NCBI GenBank assembly: GCA_014529385.2
Contig: CM043968.1
Span: 130,379,018 to 130,443,017 of the forward strand
DNA length: 64,000 nucleotides
Direction: 5' to 3'
Origin: Adiantum capillus-veneris
Lineage: Eukaryota > Streptophyta > Polypodiopsida > Polypodiales > Pteridaceae
The notes below the pieces were generated by a model. The model did not search any database, had not been told where the DNA came from, and worked only from the letters and a program-made list of their open reading frames with translations. Made by a program: the position numbers and the translations under genes. Shown one piece after another: positions 46,601-57,485 of this stretch; the stretch's first letter is position 1; each line of letters starts with the position of its first letter.

Positions 46601-47177
46601 TTGTAAGAAGGATACAGACATTGGCCAAGATTCTCCTGACATGGATGTGTTACCGGGTATGACGGAATCAGACAATGTAGACTGGGTCCACCTAGCATCA
46701 ACCATAGACACTTGGGGAAATAGGGGGACGACCTGGGTAACACCTGAGGGGGATGAAATGCCTCTACCCTTACATATGCTACAAGCAATGCATGTCGCTT
46801 CCGGCAAGACTCATCCTAATGTCACGAAGAAAACATACAAGTGGGTCCCTAAAGCTTCTTTAGTGACCATAGCTAGTGCTAAAAAACAGAAGCCTTGTAA
46901 GAAACGTACCACTCGCTCCAAGAAAAGTAAGAAAATGTTGCGATGGATCCCTAAACGACTATTGGAAGCCCAAGGCTACTATCAAGGAAATGATCAAATC
47001 TGGGTGCCAAAACGTAGATTGTGCTCTTACCTATCACCTGACCCAAGTGAGCCCAATCCCGTAGCTCCAAAACGAATCAATGATAGTGAAAAGAAAAAAA
47101 TCACAGAATGCTACACACCCGCTCCCGAGCTAGTTTGGGTACCAAAGAAAGAACGATTTGTTCCACCTAGCTCATGA
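43611..47177 (+). CDS. Ty3-G2 gag capsid, zinc knuckles, retropepsin-like domain and W[VI]PK tail
   Basis: It is the longest open frame in the window (1188 residues); the Met is an accident of the frameshift. Residues about 1-160 are the retrotransposon gag domain (IEVFEQVCDSLGERN, LSLTLSGKAGDWYRTLR). Zinc knuckles follow: CSICLGPHSTSEC, CNECGRYGHQAKDC, CYECGGPHRVTEC and CNRCGIDHLIAQC; all but the second have x3 rather than x4 before His. Lysine-rich linkers precede the protease-like domain (about 840-960; ILDGGAGVSIVT, ILGRPFMREAQMVHDW). Instead of RT, the frame passes directly from HMLQAMHVASGKTHPN into four W[VI]PK motifs (46839, 46941, 46997, 47130). RT, RNase H and integrase have been deleted in frame. 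Confidence 0.85.
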   Translation: MRHASDRQPRSKAVKIAKLTQKFNGDEDARKHIEVFEQVCDSLGERNELHKCNALSLTLSGKAGDWYRTLRVDEKTIYPTLRRLFLKEYIREGVLWGVASQLQKAERKEGESVRDFISCLKHLNSRYPVNERFNNNQLLDQFIRGLRNEGIYNGLVIRGITTWEDVTANAIQLEDNLIIAGMRVSTDTRSTSSQAIEYEPMTAKPIANEPKVFETFLTDLTKAIQESLKDNRPPQNSHMYPRREQQWCSICLGPHSTSECPTFRVKFNGACNECGRYGHQAKDCLMIKRMMANRPPVAWADAPRAPVLMPAPPVEQLPQHMVPRSQNVVQATPLPPPVLGPHPPHPRVAPMNQVGCESSNAYADGCEEEIDTSIAYRLDTLEECPIYYMEDCWGQVKPVYQAAALASRGQNINTQARRPPFQCYECGGPHRVTECPIRLQKNAAQMQMNQGSTSAMPILTCNRCGIDHLIAQCPCNPNAPKITPLNLVEIASVTSPIPPVAPAYAITRSMLQGPGHILEERDTASVIQAKKKKTRRKKSQNTENSKPSSKTNIGTGDDPVYMNDLEDYSDSVETMETRTNTTKGKTDKENRNMEPNENRIRENHKEPLKTPQVFPNPIQDPQDKPQGQKGKNRKKKIGTYPNPVDEIKQVKHLRGLVEETQRKLEPEPMQVKIHDTVFPTQVHPPHMNHRPLAISSIIQEGSEDGTSESEHTPFLLERMFNEGIPDPIEEYEIPSSPVPSQGPTPCKTPMNVSKLVDFMSSEVRTTIIAKLYGDPELFLALRAFLNGELRTGLPQFAQPNRPDSIMIDEENHVQSLDLDGHESVIEVPINELGQYFEGDESNATLPITTKGLTIKGILDGGAGVSIVTKDCWESMGKPLLSVTNIVVKMANGTIAKPMGMLKDLKIKVLGHKVRHTFIVMDFSKHLMSYEMILGRPFMREAQMVHDWSKNHVYLQFQDSVLRVDLVTGKVHPLGSKTIIEHRSDTTVHSAPLQYCYTCKKDTDIGQDSPDMDVLPGMTESDNVDWVHLASTIDTWGNRGTTWVTPEGDEMPLPLHMLQAMHVASGKTHPNVTKKTYKWVPKASLVTIASAKKQKPCKKRTTRSKKSKKMLRWIPKRLLEAQGYYQGNDQIWVPKRRLCSYLSPDPSEPNPVAPKRINDSEKKKITECYTPAPELVWVPKKERFVPPSS

Positions 47178-47475
47178 AGGGAGGACCCATGAAGCTTCTA
47201 GCTCATCATGTAATACATCCATAGAGGTAAAAGCTTCTACACAGCCTCCATCTATAGTAGTGGACCTCCATGAAGCTACAAAAGAATCCACACCTCCCAG
47301 TGTTCAAGAATCACCTAATGAACCACTTCAAGTTCAATCCTGGGAGAGTACCTTACCACCCTTGCAGCTTGACAAGGCACCTAGGGGAATAGAAAACTAC
47401 TGGCAAAAATCCTCACCTATTACCAACTGGAACAATTGGTTTCAAAGGGTGACAAGCTCATTTCAAACGGTATGA
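47178..47475 (+). pseudogene. Ty3-G2 end of tail
   Basis: The frame 47158-47475 continues the tail beyond the stop at 47175-47177, with WESTLPPLQLDKAPRGIENY and NWNNWFQRVTSSFQTV. The same sequence is in frame with the tail in Ty3-H, so the stop or a shift at 47175 shortened the G2 protein. Confidence 0.72.
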
Positions 47476-47484
47476 TCTACCCAA

Positions 47485-47640
47485 GGAAGGGGGGAGTGTT
47501 TGTGGACATCCATTATTCACTTGCTTCCCTCTCAACCTTTTTCCCTGACCTCTATATCTCCGATCTTAGGGAATGTACATATAAAGCTTTATACTCACAA
47601 AAAAAAAAAAAAGAGCAAGAGCAATTAGCAAACGAGTATG
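47485..47640 (+). promoter_or_regulatory. Ty3-G2 internal purine tract and TATA-like sequence, possible relic LTR start
   Basis: AAGGAAGGGGGGAG is followed by TGTTTGTGGACATCC, much like the purine tract and LTR start of Ty3-B (GGAGGGGGGAG, TGTTTGGAGG). About 85 bp on is ACATATAAAG. Ty3-H has the same arrangement. It lies 1.6 kb before the real 3' LTR, so it is either a relic of an older LTR or an internal priming/promoter site. Confidence 0.6.
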
Positions 47641-49103
47641 CACATTAAAAGTCAAAACATTGACTCAGACCTACACATGTCACATCTGGTACAGTGAAAT
47701 AGAAACCTATGCCATAAAACACCTTTGATCCTCATCACTTGAGTGATGGAGGATAGGTAAGATTAGTACGATAGGAGTGTTTCTGTTTTAGAGTTGAGTG
47801 ATTAGCAAAGTTCTCTTTTCCCACTAATGTGCCTCCTGGAGGTATTCCTTTTGTTTCCTAGTGTGTACAGGAGCGTGTTGCTATTGATAGGATTTGGACC
47901 TTCATGGAATGTTTATCTCGACTCACTCTTCAAATCAAGCGTGACCATCGACACAAACAGGTGTTTCTTATCCATTAGCATTGCCCTTATCTTTTTGCAT
48001 CTATGATTGTCTGCTTTGATTGTGATTGGTAGCATAATATTCAGCGCATTGGCTTAGTATCAAACATTTAATTCAATGTAATATTTTGTCATAATCACTT
48101 GTCTAGGTTTAAAAATCAAGCAGTCCGACTAAGCTAGTTTGACCAAGCTAGGTATTAGAAATCTTCTCTTAATACCATGGGGAATGCCTTCCTAATAAAC
48201 AATGGTTACTTAGGTTCTTAATCCGATTTAGGCAGCATTGTATGAAATGTACTAGGGCTTTCTAGTGGGCTTGACCCTATTGACCTTTAGCTTAAGTATT
48301 ATAAAGGGAGTTTACTAATGTGATGAGCCTGGGGAGGGTAACAATGTTATATGACCCCCCAAAGTTACAAAATTTAAATGCTGAAAATGAACAAGCAAAA
48401 AATCAAAGTGCCACAATGTAAAATCTTACGCTGGAAGAGAAATCTCAGCTTGATTTGGTACTTCACTCACTTGATTGCCTATGGTACTAGAGTCCTAGAG
48501 GTTCCCAGTGTGGGCGCTTTTCCTTGAGAAGCAAAAAACCCAAGGCATACAAAATAAGCACACACATCATAATTGAATCAATGTGAAAAGACTTTGGGGG
48601 GTCAAAGAAAAAGTAATCAGACAGGCGATGATTTCACGAGAAATTCCTTTTATGGTAGCTTAACTACAAGGTTTTCTAGGTATAGCCTCTAGTCAGCCCT
48701 CGAACATGAATACTTGGCTCTCGCGATTAAACAACTTAATTGACCACAGAAAATTAAGAAGCTTACCCATGGTATTAATATTCGATCTCTAGTACCTTTT
48801 GACCGTCAAATTAGCGACCCCAGACTTGTTTAATTTTTTACCTTTACATCTGTTTATGCATTTGATTACATTGCAATTTAATGTTCATTGCTAACAAATT
48901 GTTTGAAATTCTTTTACCAATCAATTTTTCTACCTAAAACTGCATATGCTTTTTAAGAGAATGCAATTATTGTGCCAATGTTGTTTGATTTTGCAGTGAC
49001 TGAAGAAGGCTAAGGACATTCATCTCAAATGCTCTTCCACCTTGCCGAACCAGCTTCAACTCAATAGCTTCCGAGGACGGAATCTACATCAGGAAGGGGG
49101 GCA
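47641..49103 (+). other. Ty3-G2 3' noncoding region and polypurine tract
   Basis: No ORF is supported. From about 47820 it is colinear with the minus strand of 58790-57486 in Ty3-H. The small ORF of Ty3-H (58859-59281) has been replaced or deleted here. The polypurine tract AGGAAGGGGGGCA is at 49091-49103. Confidence 0.78.
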
Positions 49104-49745
<642 letters not shown>

Positions 49746-50901
49746 GTTTTCATTTGGTTCCATGTTACGGTTTTCTTTGTCGGTCTTTTCCTTTGTGGTA
49801 TTGGTTCTAGTCTCCATTGTCTCGACTGAATCTGAATCATCCTCGAGGTCATTCATATACACGGGGTCATCTCCTGTTCCTATGTTTGTTTTGGAACTTG
49901 GCTTTGAATTTTCCGTATTCTGCGACTTCTTCCTTCGTGTCTTCTTTTTCTTTGCTTGGATAACTGACGCGGTATCTCTCTCTTCGAGGATATGGCCTGG
50001 CCCTTGAAGCATGGACCGTGTAATCGCATAAGCGGGTGCGACGGGTGGTATTGGCGATGTCACACTAGCAATTTCGACCAAATTTAGGGGTGTGATTTTA
50101 GGCGCATTTGGGTTATAGGGACATTGGGCAATCAAGTGATCTATGCCACAACGATTACATGTGAGTATTGGCATTGCAGACGTGCTCCCTTGATTCATTT
50201 GCAATAACATTACAGATCATTTTCTGTTGATCTTCGATGCTCGTGGCACTAGAGGTGGATTGTACAATCTCTATCCATCCTACATGGTAGGCGTGGCCAG
50301 AGTGTAGATCCGTCAACACCTCAGTGTGGAGGTCGTATGTCCAATGATCATTAATGAACAATCCTTCTAGAGTCGACGTGTTAACGGTTTCTTGTGAGGT
50401 AGAAGCAATGTTGCTCCCCGTGGTTTTACTTGTCACCAACGGTACTCTAGAGGGAAATTCTGAAGGAGGCAGCTCAACAAGGCCTTCTTGGTAAGAAGTT
50501 GGCAGGATATCCACATGGACACTCTTTGGGGGTGTGGGGTCCACATGCGATGTGAAAGGAGAGTCCACTTCCCCACCCCCTTCGTGTGCTTCATTTGCAT
50601 CAGGTTCCGAGCGAGTAGCTCTACCTAATGTTTCCATGAAACGGCTAAACATACTAGTACTAGGCTGTGGAGCTTTGGGAGGTGCATGGCCTTCTCTCTT
50701 AGTGTTTTGGGTAGGGTATGCTTCCATGATTTCTGAGTTGGAGGAGGAATCACTAGCGGCTATTTTAGGGTCTTGGGTGGTGCTACCTTGTGTCCCCGCT
50801 GAGGGTCTAGAGCCTATCGTGGATGGGTAATGGGTGTCCGTATGAACAGAGGCACCCTCAATATGCTCGTGTTCTAGCACCCGCCCAGAGCGTAAGTGCA
50901 T
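49746..50901 (-). pseudogene. Ty3-G1 gag, internally deleted and truncated
   Basis: It starts MHLRSGRVLE at 50901 and is nearly identical to G2 gag as far as KMICNVI. At about 50210 it jumps to the sequence before the last zinc knuckle (NQGSTSAMPILTCNRCGIDH), removing about 2 kb relative to G2 and shifting the frame. It ends at NMEPNEN where the G2 LTR begins (49745). Confidence 0.88.
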
Positions 50902-51821
50902 GTGCTTTTGATACCCTAAGGTGTCAAAAAGCTGCTCTAGGAGGCCTTGTGACTAGTTTTTAGCGCGTTTTTTGTTTGTTTTTTAGCTAGATTTTTTAGA
51001 GCGTGTCGTGGAATGGGCCGTGTGATAGCTCGAAACGAGCGTATCGGTCAGAGGGTCGTGCTGTGCTTTACAGCCCTCCGTTTGGTCACTCTATGCCCTC
51101 GGAATCCCTAAAACTGTCAATTTCCAGTAGGGAACTAGGCCCAAAATAGAAAGTCTAAGGGTGCAAGTGGGAAGAGAAAGGAGGAGAGTGGAGGACTTGT
51201 CCCACATGCTCTCATTCTCTCTTGAGGAGGTAGGGTATATATATGAGAGTGAGTCTAGTACATATCATAAGACTGAGGACTGAGGCCTGGGCTTGGGCTT
51301 GGTACAAACCAACCCGTCCGTTTTAAGAGTCTTTTATACAAACCAACCCGTCCGTTTTAAGAGTCACGTTTTTTATTTTCGGAAAATTTACCCGCTCGCT
51401 CGCTCGCGTTTTTATTTTCCGAATTTTTTTTTCAAAAGAAATAATTTTTTTTCTTTTTCTTTGATGCAGAAAATACAGAAATTGAAAACGCAAAAATTGA
51501 AAATGCAGAAATGCAAAAATTGCAAAATTTGAAAAAACGCAAGAAATGCAGAAAATTGAAAAAGCACAGAAAATGTAGAAAATGCAGAAAATTGCAGAAA
51601 TTGGAACTTGACAGAAAATTAAACGCAGAAAATGCAGAAATTGAAAATTAAATGCAAAAAATGCTAACTATGCAGTGCAAACCAGAAAACGTAGAAAACG
51701 CAAAAAACGCAAAAAACAGAAATCTCCACACAACTACACACACTCATTCCCTGCCTTTCCTATGATAGAGATTGCACCACAAGAAAGCATAAAGTGCTAA
51801 CCGAGCTTAGTGTAGGGCATA
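50902..51821 (-). other. Ty3-G1 leader
   Basis: Noncoding. It contains an A-rich low-complexity tract at about 51463-51720 made of GCAGAAAAT and GCAAAAATTG units, and a direct repeat of CAAACCAACCCGTCCGTTTT near 51305 and 51340. Confidence 0.75.
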
Positions 51822-51839
51822 TCTCCGGCAGCGGCGCCA
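51822..51839 (-). other. Ty3-G1 primer binding site
   Basis: On the minus strand it reads TGGCGCCGCTGCCGGAGA, four nucleotides (TTTT) after the 5' LTR. It differs at two positions from the tRNA-Asp complement seen in Ty3-B. Confidence 0.82.
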
Positions 51840-51843
51840 AAAA

Positions 51844-52415
51844 TGTGCGTTCCTTGCCGCACTGTCGAAGCAAGGGACTTGCCGATACACCGTGTGCGAG
51901 CCACAAATGGCTCCAAGCACACAACAAGCCTAAACTAGCAAGCTCAAGGAAGCAAAGGGTGTGTCACTCACCGCTCTACGCTCGCCTTTGTGGTGGATTC
52001 CTTGCCGTGATGAAGAAGAAGCTGCAGTCGTGCCGCGCTCAACCGCTTCGCCGCAGTCGTGCCTTCGTAATGCTCGATCGCACACACCTTCTCCCTCTCT
52101 CTCTCTCTCAAACACACACACAAGGAGGTGAAGAAGAAGAAGATGGAGATGGAGATGGAGCAAGAGCACTCTTCTATTGCACAAATGAGAGAATGAGTAA
52201 AAATTAGGTTTAGTTGGCTTTTATATGAGCTCACCCCATTCACACTTGGGCGCCCATGCTTAGCCAACTAATCCCTTGAATGTCCCAGTTAAAGTGCGCC
52301 TCTCATCGGCGATCACTCTTACCCTTTTCCTATTGGTCCGACAAGCCCGGTACCTGACTCTAAATAATACAACGTTTATAGATCATAGGGTGTCCGTGTG
52401 CCGTGAGGGTTAACA
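51844..52415 (-). repeat. Ty3-G1 5' LTR
   Basis: It is 572 bp, with plus-strand ends TGTGCG...TTAACA, and is nearly identical to 41478-42047. It is followed by the target copy ATGGC (52416-52420). A TATA-like CATATAAAAG lies near 52216-52228 in minus orientation. Confidence 0.93.
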
Positions 52416-53391
52416 ATGGCTCGATGATCATTCTAGTTCTGTATGTTGATGACATGCTTATAGGTGGGAAATCCATTGTGGAGATTGTCAACTTGAAGAA
52501 AACACTTAGCAACAATTTTGCAATGAAAGATTTGGGGGATGCTCAAACTTTCTTGGTATGCGAATCAGAAGAGATCGAAAATGTTGTATTCTTGAGTTAT
52601 CTCAAGAAACATACATTGAGAAAGTTTTGCAGCGTTTCAATATGCAGGGGGGGAAAGCATTGAGTACCCCAATGCAAGCATTCTTGAAACTCAGTAAGAT
52701 GCACCCAAATCTGATGCTGAGAGAGCAGAAATGGCTAAGGTACCATATTCTTTGGCAGTGGGCAGTCTCATGTATGCTATGGTGGCCACAAGACCAGACA
52801 TTTCTTTTGCAGTGGGTGGTGAGCCGATATATGGAAAATCTTGGCAGCAAGCATTGGGAACCAATGAAGCACATTCTTAGGTACCTCAAAGGTACGGTCG
52901 ATAGGTGTTTACTCTTTGGGAATAGTGATGATCCATTGTGGGTTATGCGGGATACAGGCTATGCAAGTTGTGTCGACAATAGGAGATCAACATTTGGCTA
53001 TGTTTTCATATTTGCTGGAGCAGCAATATCTTGGAGTTCATGTCTTCAAGATTGTACGTCGTCTTCCACAATAGAAGCAGAGTACGTTGCACTGTCGGAT
53101 GCAAGTAAAGAGGCTATATGGTTATCTCGCTTAGTCAAAAATCTTGGCATTGATGAGACTCTAGTGATATATTGTGATAGTCAAAGTGCTCTTGCATTGG
53201 CAAGGAATCCCGTGTTCCACTCCAAATCGAAACACATTGAAGTCAGGTATCATCTCGTGAGAGATTTCTTGGCCAAAAAGATCATTGATTTGGTCAAGGT
53301 ACACACTGATGACAACCCAGCAGATGCTTTGATGAAAGTCTTAGCTTTGGAGCGGTTTACACATTGCAGTGAGTTGATGGGTATAGGTTGA
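52416..53391 (+). pseudogene. Copia-F reverse transcriptase, second half, and RNase H
   Basis: The reading resumes with SMIILVLYVDDMLIGG (catalytic Y-V-D-D) in the frame 52403-52663, shifts near 52560 to the frame 52558-53391, and runs through NMQGGKALSTPM, MKHILRYLKGTVDR, STIEAEYVALSDASKEAIW and VIYCDSQSALALARNPVFHSKSKH to the RNase H end. Two or more indels are present (for example DTGYASCVDNRRS in place of DADYAG.). Confidence 0.9.
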
Positions 53392-53460
53392 AGCCACTAT
53401 ATTGCTTCACGGTTGTACATACCAGGTCACTTGGGATGCATTGGACTTCAAGTGGGAGTT

Positions 53461-53676
53461 TGTTGGGATTTAGGCCAACTGGCCGGACATCCCACTTACT
53501 ACTAACCCATCTACTAACTTAACGTATATACACTTATTCTTTAATACAACGAAATAAGGAGTTGCAACAGGATAACTTTGCTGTGCACTCCACCCAGCAG
53601 TAGGTCTCTCTCTCTACTCTCGCACTTGCACTCGCACACGCTTCCCGCGACACCTTCACTAGACACTTGGTTGACA
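53461..53676 (+). repeat. Copia-F 3' LTR
   Basis: It starts TGTTGGGATTTAGGCC after the purine tract AAGTGGGAGT and ends GGTTGACA, with a TATA-like GTATATAC near 53525. It is short (216 bp). The end is a prediction from the CA dinucleotide, as no second copy was found. Confidence 0.72.
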
Positions 53677-53688
53677 TAGTATCGCAAA

Positions 53689-55764
53689 TGTCACTATGGA
53701 CAAGATCTAGTGGCTACAAACGCTTTCTATTTAGTGGTGATGAGGTCGTCCTAGTTTGCTTACCATAGATGGAAAAAATGGAACCCATTTGCAATAGTAT
53801 GAGGCAGTCACTTGTGATAATTCCATGACAGTTGATGGCATGAGATATGTGCACCTAGCCGACCTTGACCCTGGCAAGAGTGCTTCAAGGAGACTGAATC
53901 GCTATCTAGAAAAGTGTCCCTCCAATGCACTGCTTGTACAAGACAGGTGTATGAAGCACTTCAAAAAGTATCTCTTAGTGGAATTCTACCACGGGTTTGT
54001 CTGTTACTTATACTTGCAGATGGATGGTGAGTCAGAGACTTCCCAATCAACAACTTTCGGTAGTTTTCCATTGGCACGGAGAGGAAGAGGTAGAGGATGT
54101 GGAGGTACAGTTCGACCCAAAAGAAGAGCGAGTAGAGGTATTAAAGGAAAAATTTGATGCGGGATTAACTCTTGCTTCTCTTGCGGATGCAGCAATAGGG
54201 TGCAAGCAAGAAAGCCCAAGTAAGGAAGTGACTTTGCCTCTGAATTGCGCTCCCAGCTTTGCTATGGCGGGTGACACCCACTATGTTCTGCTCACAGATA
54301 TCATGCATAAGCTCAATATACGGGAGGACTACTGCCTAGCTACAATTGCAAATTTTTGTGAGGCAGACATGGGGTTTGTGGATGATGATGGAGTGGACCA
54401 ACATCTTATTGCTGACACAACTGTCTGCGACTCACAGTTCACTTCAGGGTCGCAACTGATCAAAGATACATTCAATGAAGTGAAGTTCGGAGAGGCCAAT
54501 TTGCCAACAGATGAGCAATTTGAATCGACAACAAAATAACTCAGCTTGGAAAACATGGGTAGTCCCGTGGCACCCAGAGCTCAGGTAATGAATAGTCAGT
54601 CTATTCACTTGTGGGAGAGGTCGATGCTGGAAATGGACGAGAATCAGATGGTAATTTTTGTCATGCATTCAGATGGTATTGGAGATAGCCCAGTGATAAA
54701 ATATCACGATCAATTTTTTTGTTGACAGGTGCTAGTGTATGACGATAGTTTCCTTAGAAGAGTGGGAGGCTCACGGCAAGGGCTTGTCTCACTGGAGTTT
54801 AAGGCAAGGATGCTGCGTTGTCTCACTACATGGGGCATTTCAACCACAAAACAGTTTGTAGAAACAATTCAAGTACTTGGCAATTGTACTCATCTCACTT
54901 ACGGCCCATAAATTCATTACAATTTTTATGTAGATCATAATATACCACAAGGAATACTTCGAGGACAATGCAAAGTTCCCACTATTTGCAATGAAATTTA
55001 TTACAAGATTGTGTGGTGGGCACCCCCTCCCAATAAACGCAGAAAGACTAATTTTGATTGAGAAACAGTTTGCTCTACGCGTATTTGGCATTGGGTATGG
55101 GTGCCAAGCACTCAGAGCCCCCTATCTCATGTCCTACACAGCTCATGCTCTGGCTGCAGGGGTTGAAGACCTGGAGAGCTTAGATCCATACAACAAGCGG
55201 CTATTTCTGAGGGAAAGAAGACGCCTCATTAGGAAAATATTGAACTCCTTTTTGGGCCTTTTAAGAGTGCCACATCATCAAAGTTGTACAAAAGAAAGCA
55301 ACCCGGTAGACCCCTCTAAATATTGCTTAGAACCCCATGATATGACCTATCATTGGAAAGTTCTTGAAAAATGGATTCTAAAGAGCCAAGTTCCGAAAAG
55401 TTTGGATGAATTGTATGAAAGTTATGCCATTTCTTTTCAATCAGCCAGGTTTTGTTACCATTACGGTAATCTAAAATCACCTTTTTCTAGATCTACATGA
55501 AGGCAATGTCCGATACATGCATGCTATATATCAATAGATAGCATTTAAAGAGTAGATTCTAAATATCCAACCTCTGACAAGTTTGGATATTATTTGCAAA
55601 AAATTTACCGATCCCCACTTTCTGAAAGCTATGCCACATCAACAATTCTTACAAGGTCCATTTTTGAGTCCAAACTTTTCCTAATGGATGCCCGTGGGGA
55701 TGCTGCCATCAACAGACGAACGAGCTCGTCTACAGAGCTTGCACATCGAAGAGGTACAAAGTGA
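53689..55764 (+). pseudogene. Gene X: unrecognised five-exon gene with one in-frame stop
   Basis: I do not recognise the family. Five exons fit with consistent phases: 53798-53967, 54020-54650, 54729-54872, 54934-55465 and 55556-55764; each intron (52, 78, 61, 90 bp) has GT..AG ends. The sum is 562 codons including the final TGA. The frame has one internal TAA at 54537-54539. Another upstream exon may end at 53736 (CHYGQDLVATNAFYLV). Features: acidic patch HWHGEEEVEDVEVQFD, EDYCLATIANFCEADMGF, a helical basic stretch NKRLFLRERRRLIRKIL, and Cys/His-rich spots (SARFCYHY). It has no RT, integrase or protease motif. The 5' end abuts the Copia-F LTR, so it may be truncated. Either a recent pseudogene or a host or mobile gene with a single lesion. 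Confidence 0.62.
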
Positions 55765-56119
55765 GGAAGAAATAGGTGCATCGAAGAGGATAAAAACCTT
55801 AGGTCCATCTTCTCCCGCTCCTGACTCGTGACCGTCGCCACCTCGCATAGCGCTCCCCCGCATGCGAAGCTCCCCAAGCCATCTGTTTCTTCTCTTTGCG
55901 GATGTGTTGTAAAGACCGTGTAATTTCTGAACTCTTAAGAAGTTCCTTCTGCCTTGCTCTATAAATTGGTCGTCTATAAGTCCATTGGTGTAACTCTAAT
56001 AGGCTATTGGCCTTATCCTTTCCTCCCCCATATGTACTGTGCTTAAAATAACATGTTCTTGCCATATAGTGGGCTTTTTCCATGCCTTGTGTGGACCATA
56101 TTGATAGTGAGCCGTATGT
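55765..56119. other. Interval between gene X and Ty3-H
   Basis: I see no gene. The minus-strand ORFs here cover gene X's last exon in the wrong direction or have no recognisable motif. Confidence 0.5.
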
Positions 56120-57485
56120 TGTGCACGTATGTCGCACGTGTCAATGCAAGGAACTTGCCGATACACTGTGTGCGAGCCACAAATGGCTCCAAGCACACAA
56201 CAAGCCTAAACTAGTAAGCTCAAAGATGGCGTTGGTGTGTCACTCACCTCTCTACGCTTCCTGTGGTGGAGGATTCCTCGCCGCGAAGAAGAGGGAGATG
56301 CCACTACGCCGCGCTCAACCGCCTCGCCGCCGTCGTGCCGTCGCAATGCTCGATAGCCAGATACGCACATCTTCACACCAGTTGCGGATCAAGACTGGGA
56401 GATACACCGGAGTACCAGCAGAGGCCAGGACATGCCCCCTATGTGACATAGAGCCTGAGACAGAGTTGCACTACACATGCCACTTCCCCGTCTATTACGA
56501 GATACGAGGCCGCTTCCACTGCTTGTTCAGAGAGGGCTTTGGACCTCTCTTCAGAGTCATGCGGTACGAGGATCAGAGATGCTTCGGTTTGTTTTTGCTC
56601 AATCTGCGTAGACACAGAGAGAGCCTGATGAGAGGAGAGGCTAGCCAGAATCAGAGATAGATCACAGACTTCTTTAGAGCAGACATGGGACACAAAGAGG
56701 AGTTACTACCACAGCAGAGCTCGCCACCTCACGCCAGAGGCACACTGATCCATCGGACGACCGAGCTGGGGAGATCCAGACGCCCGCGACTACGGAGGAC
56801 TACACAGCACCGACAGAGGCTGCATTAGAGGATTCGGATCACTTTGGCCCGATATACACGACGCCCGGTCAGACTACTAACCATGGAGGAGATTGATGAG
56901 ATCCGCCAGCAACCGATGCTGGATCTTTTGTGATTTTAGCTATCCCAGCTAGCTGATTAGTTCACACCTTGGAGTTTAGGATTATATAGTAGTCATTTAG
57001 TCATTTTGTCATATTGTCATTGTCATTTTCATTTCATTTTGTTACTTCTGTTACTCGGACTTTGTATCAGATCCACCACATTGTAACTTTTAGGTCTCAT
57101 AGGTTACTTTGGCATTTTGAAGACGTTAATATAACATTTCATTTCATTTCATTTCTCTCTCACGCATACAGACACACACACACACACAAGGAGATGAAGA
57201 AGAAGAATATGGAGATGGATCAAGAGCACTCTTCAATTGCAAAAATGAGAGAATGAGTGAATTTTAGGTTTAGTTGACTTTTATATAAGCTCACCCCATT
57301 CACACTTGGGCGCCCATGCTTAGCCAACTAATCCCTTGAATGTTCCAGTTAGAGTGCGCCTCTCATCGGCGATCACTCTTACCCTTTTCCTATTGGACAG
57401 ACAAGCTTGGTACCTAACTCTACCAAGTAAATAATACAACGTCCATCGTAGGTGATATGGTGTCCGTGAGCCGTGAGGGTTAACA
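56120..57485 (-). repeat. Ty3-H 3' LTR with LINE insertion
   Basis: The plus-strand ends are TGTGCACG...TTAACA; it is homologous to the LTR at 17874-18459. Without the inserted 56353-57154 segment it would be about 560 bp. Confidence 0.88.
56353..57154 (+). mobile_element. 5'-truncated LINE with CATTT tail
   Basis: The first 300 bp encode the C-terminus of a non-LTR RT: LRIKTGRYTGVPAEARTC, CPLCDIEPETELHYTCHF (C-x2-C, H-x3-C) and RFHCLFREGFGPLF, ending in a TAG at 56657-56659. A 3' UTR of about 480 bp follows and ends in TTTCATTTCATTTCATTTC at the LTR junction. The element sits in the microsatellite-prone site of the LTR. The left limit is inferred from the other LTR copies; no clear target duplication was seen. 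Confidence 0.78.

Noticed and set aside
53677-53700. A degenerate copia PBS (TAGTATCGC) after 53676, which would make 53461-53676 a 5' LTR
   Set aside because: The segment follows RNase H and a purine tract, and gene X exons rather than gag follow; the resemblance is weak.
55629-56196. Minus-strand ORFs beside gene X
   Set aside because: They lie antisense to the last exon of gene X or in LTR sequence and show no motif.
56082-56660. A 192-codon ORF taken as one gene
   Set aside because: It is a chance fusion of LTR sequence with the LINE C-terminus inserted at about 56353.
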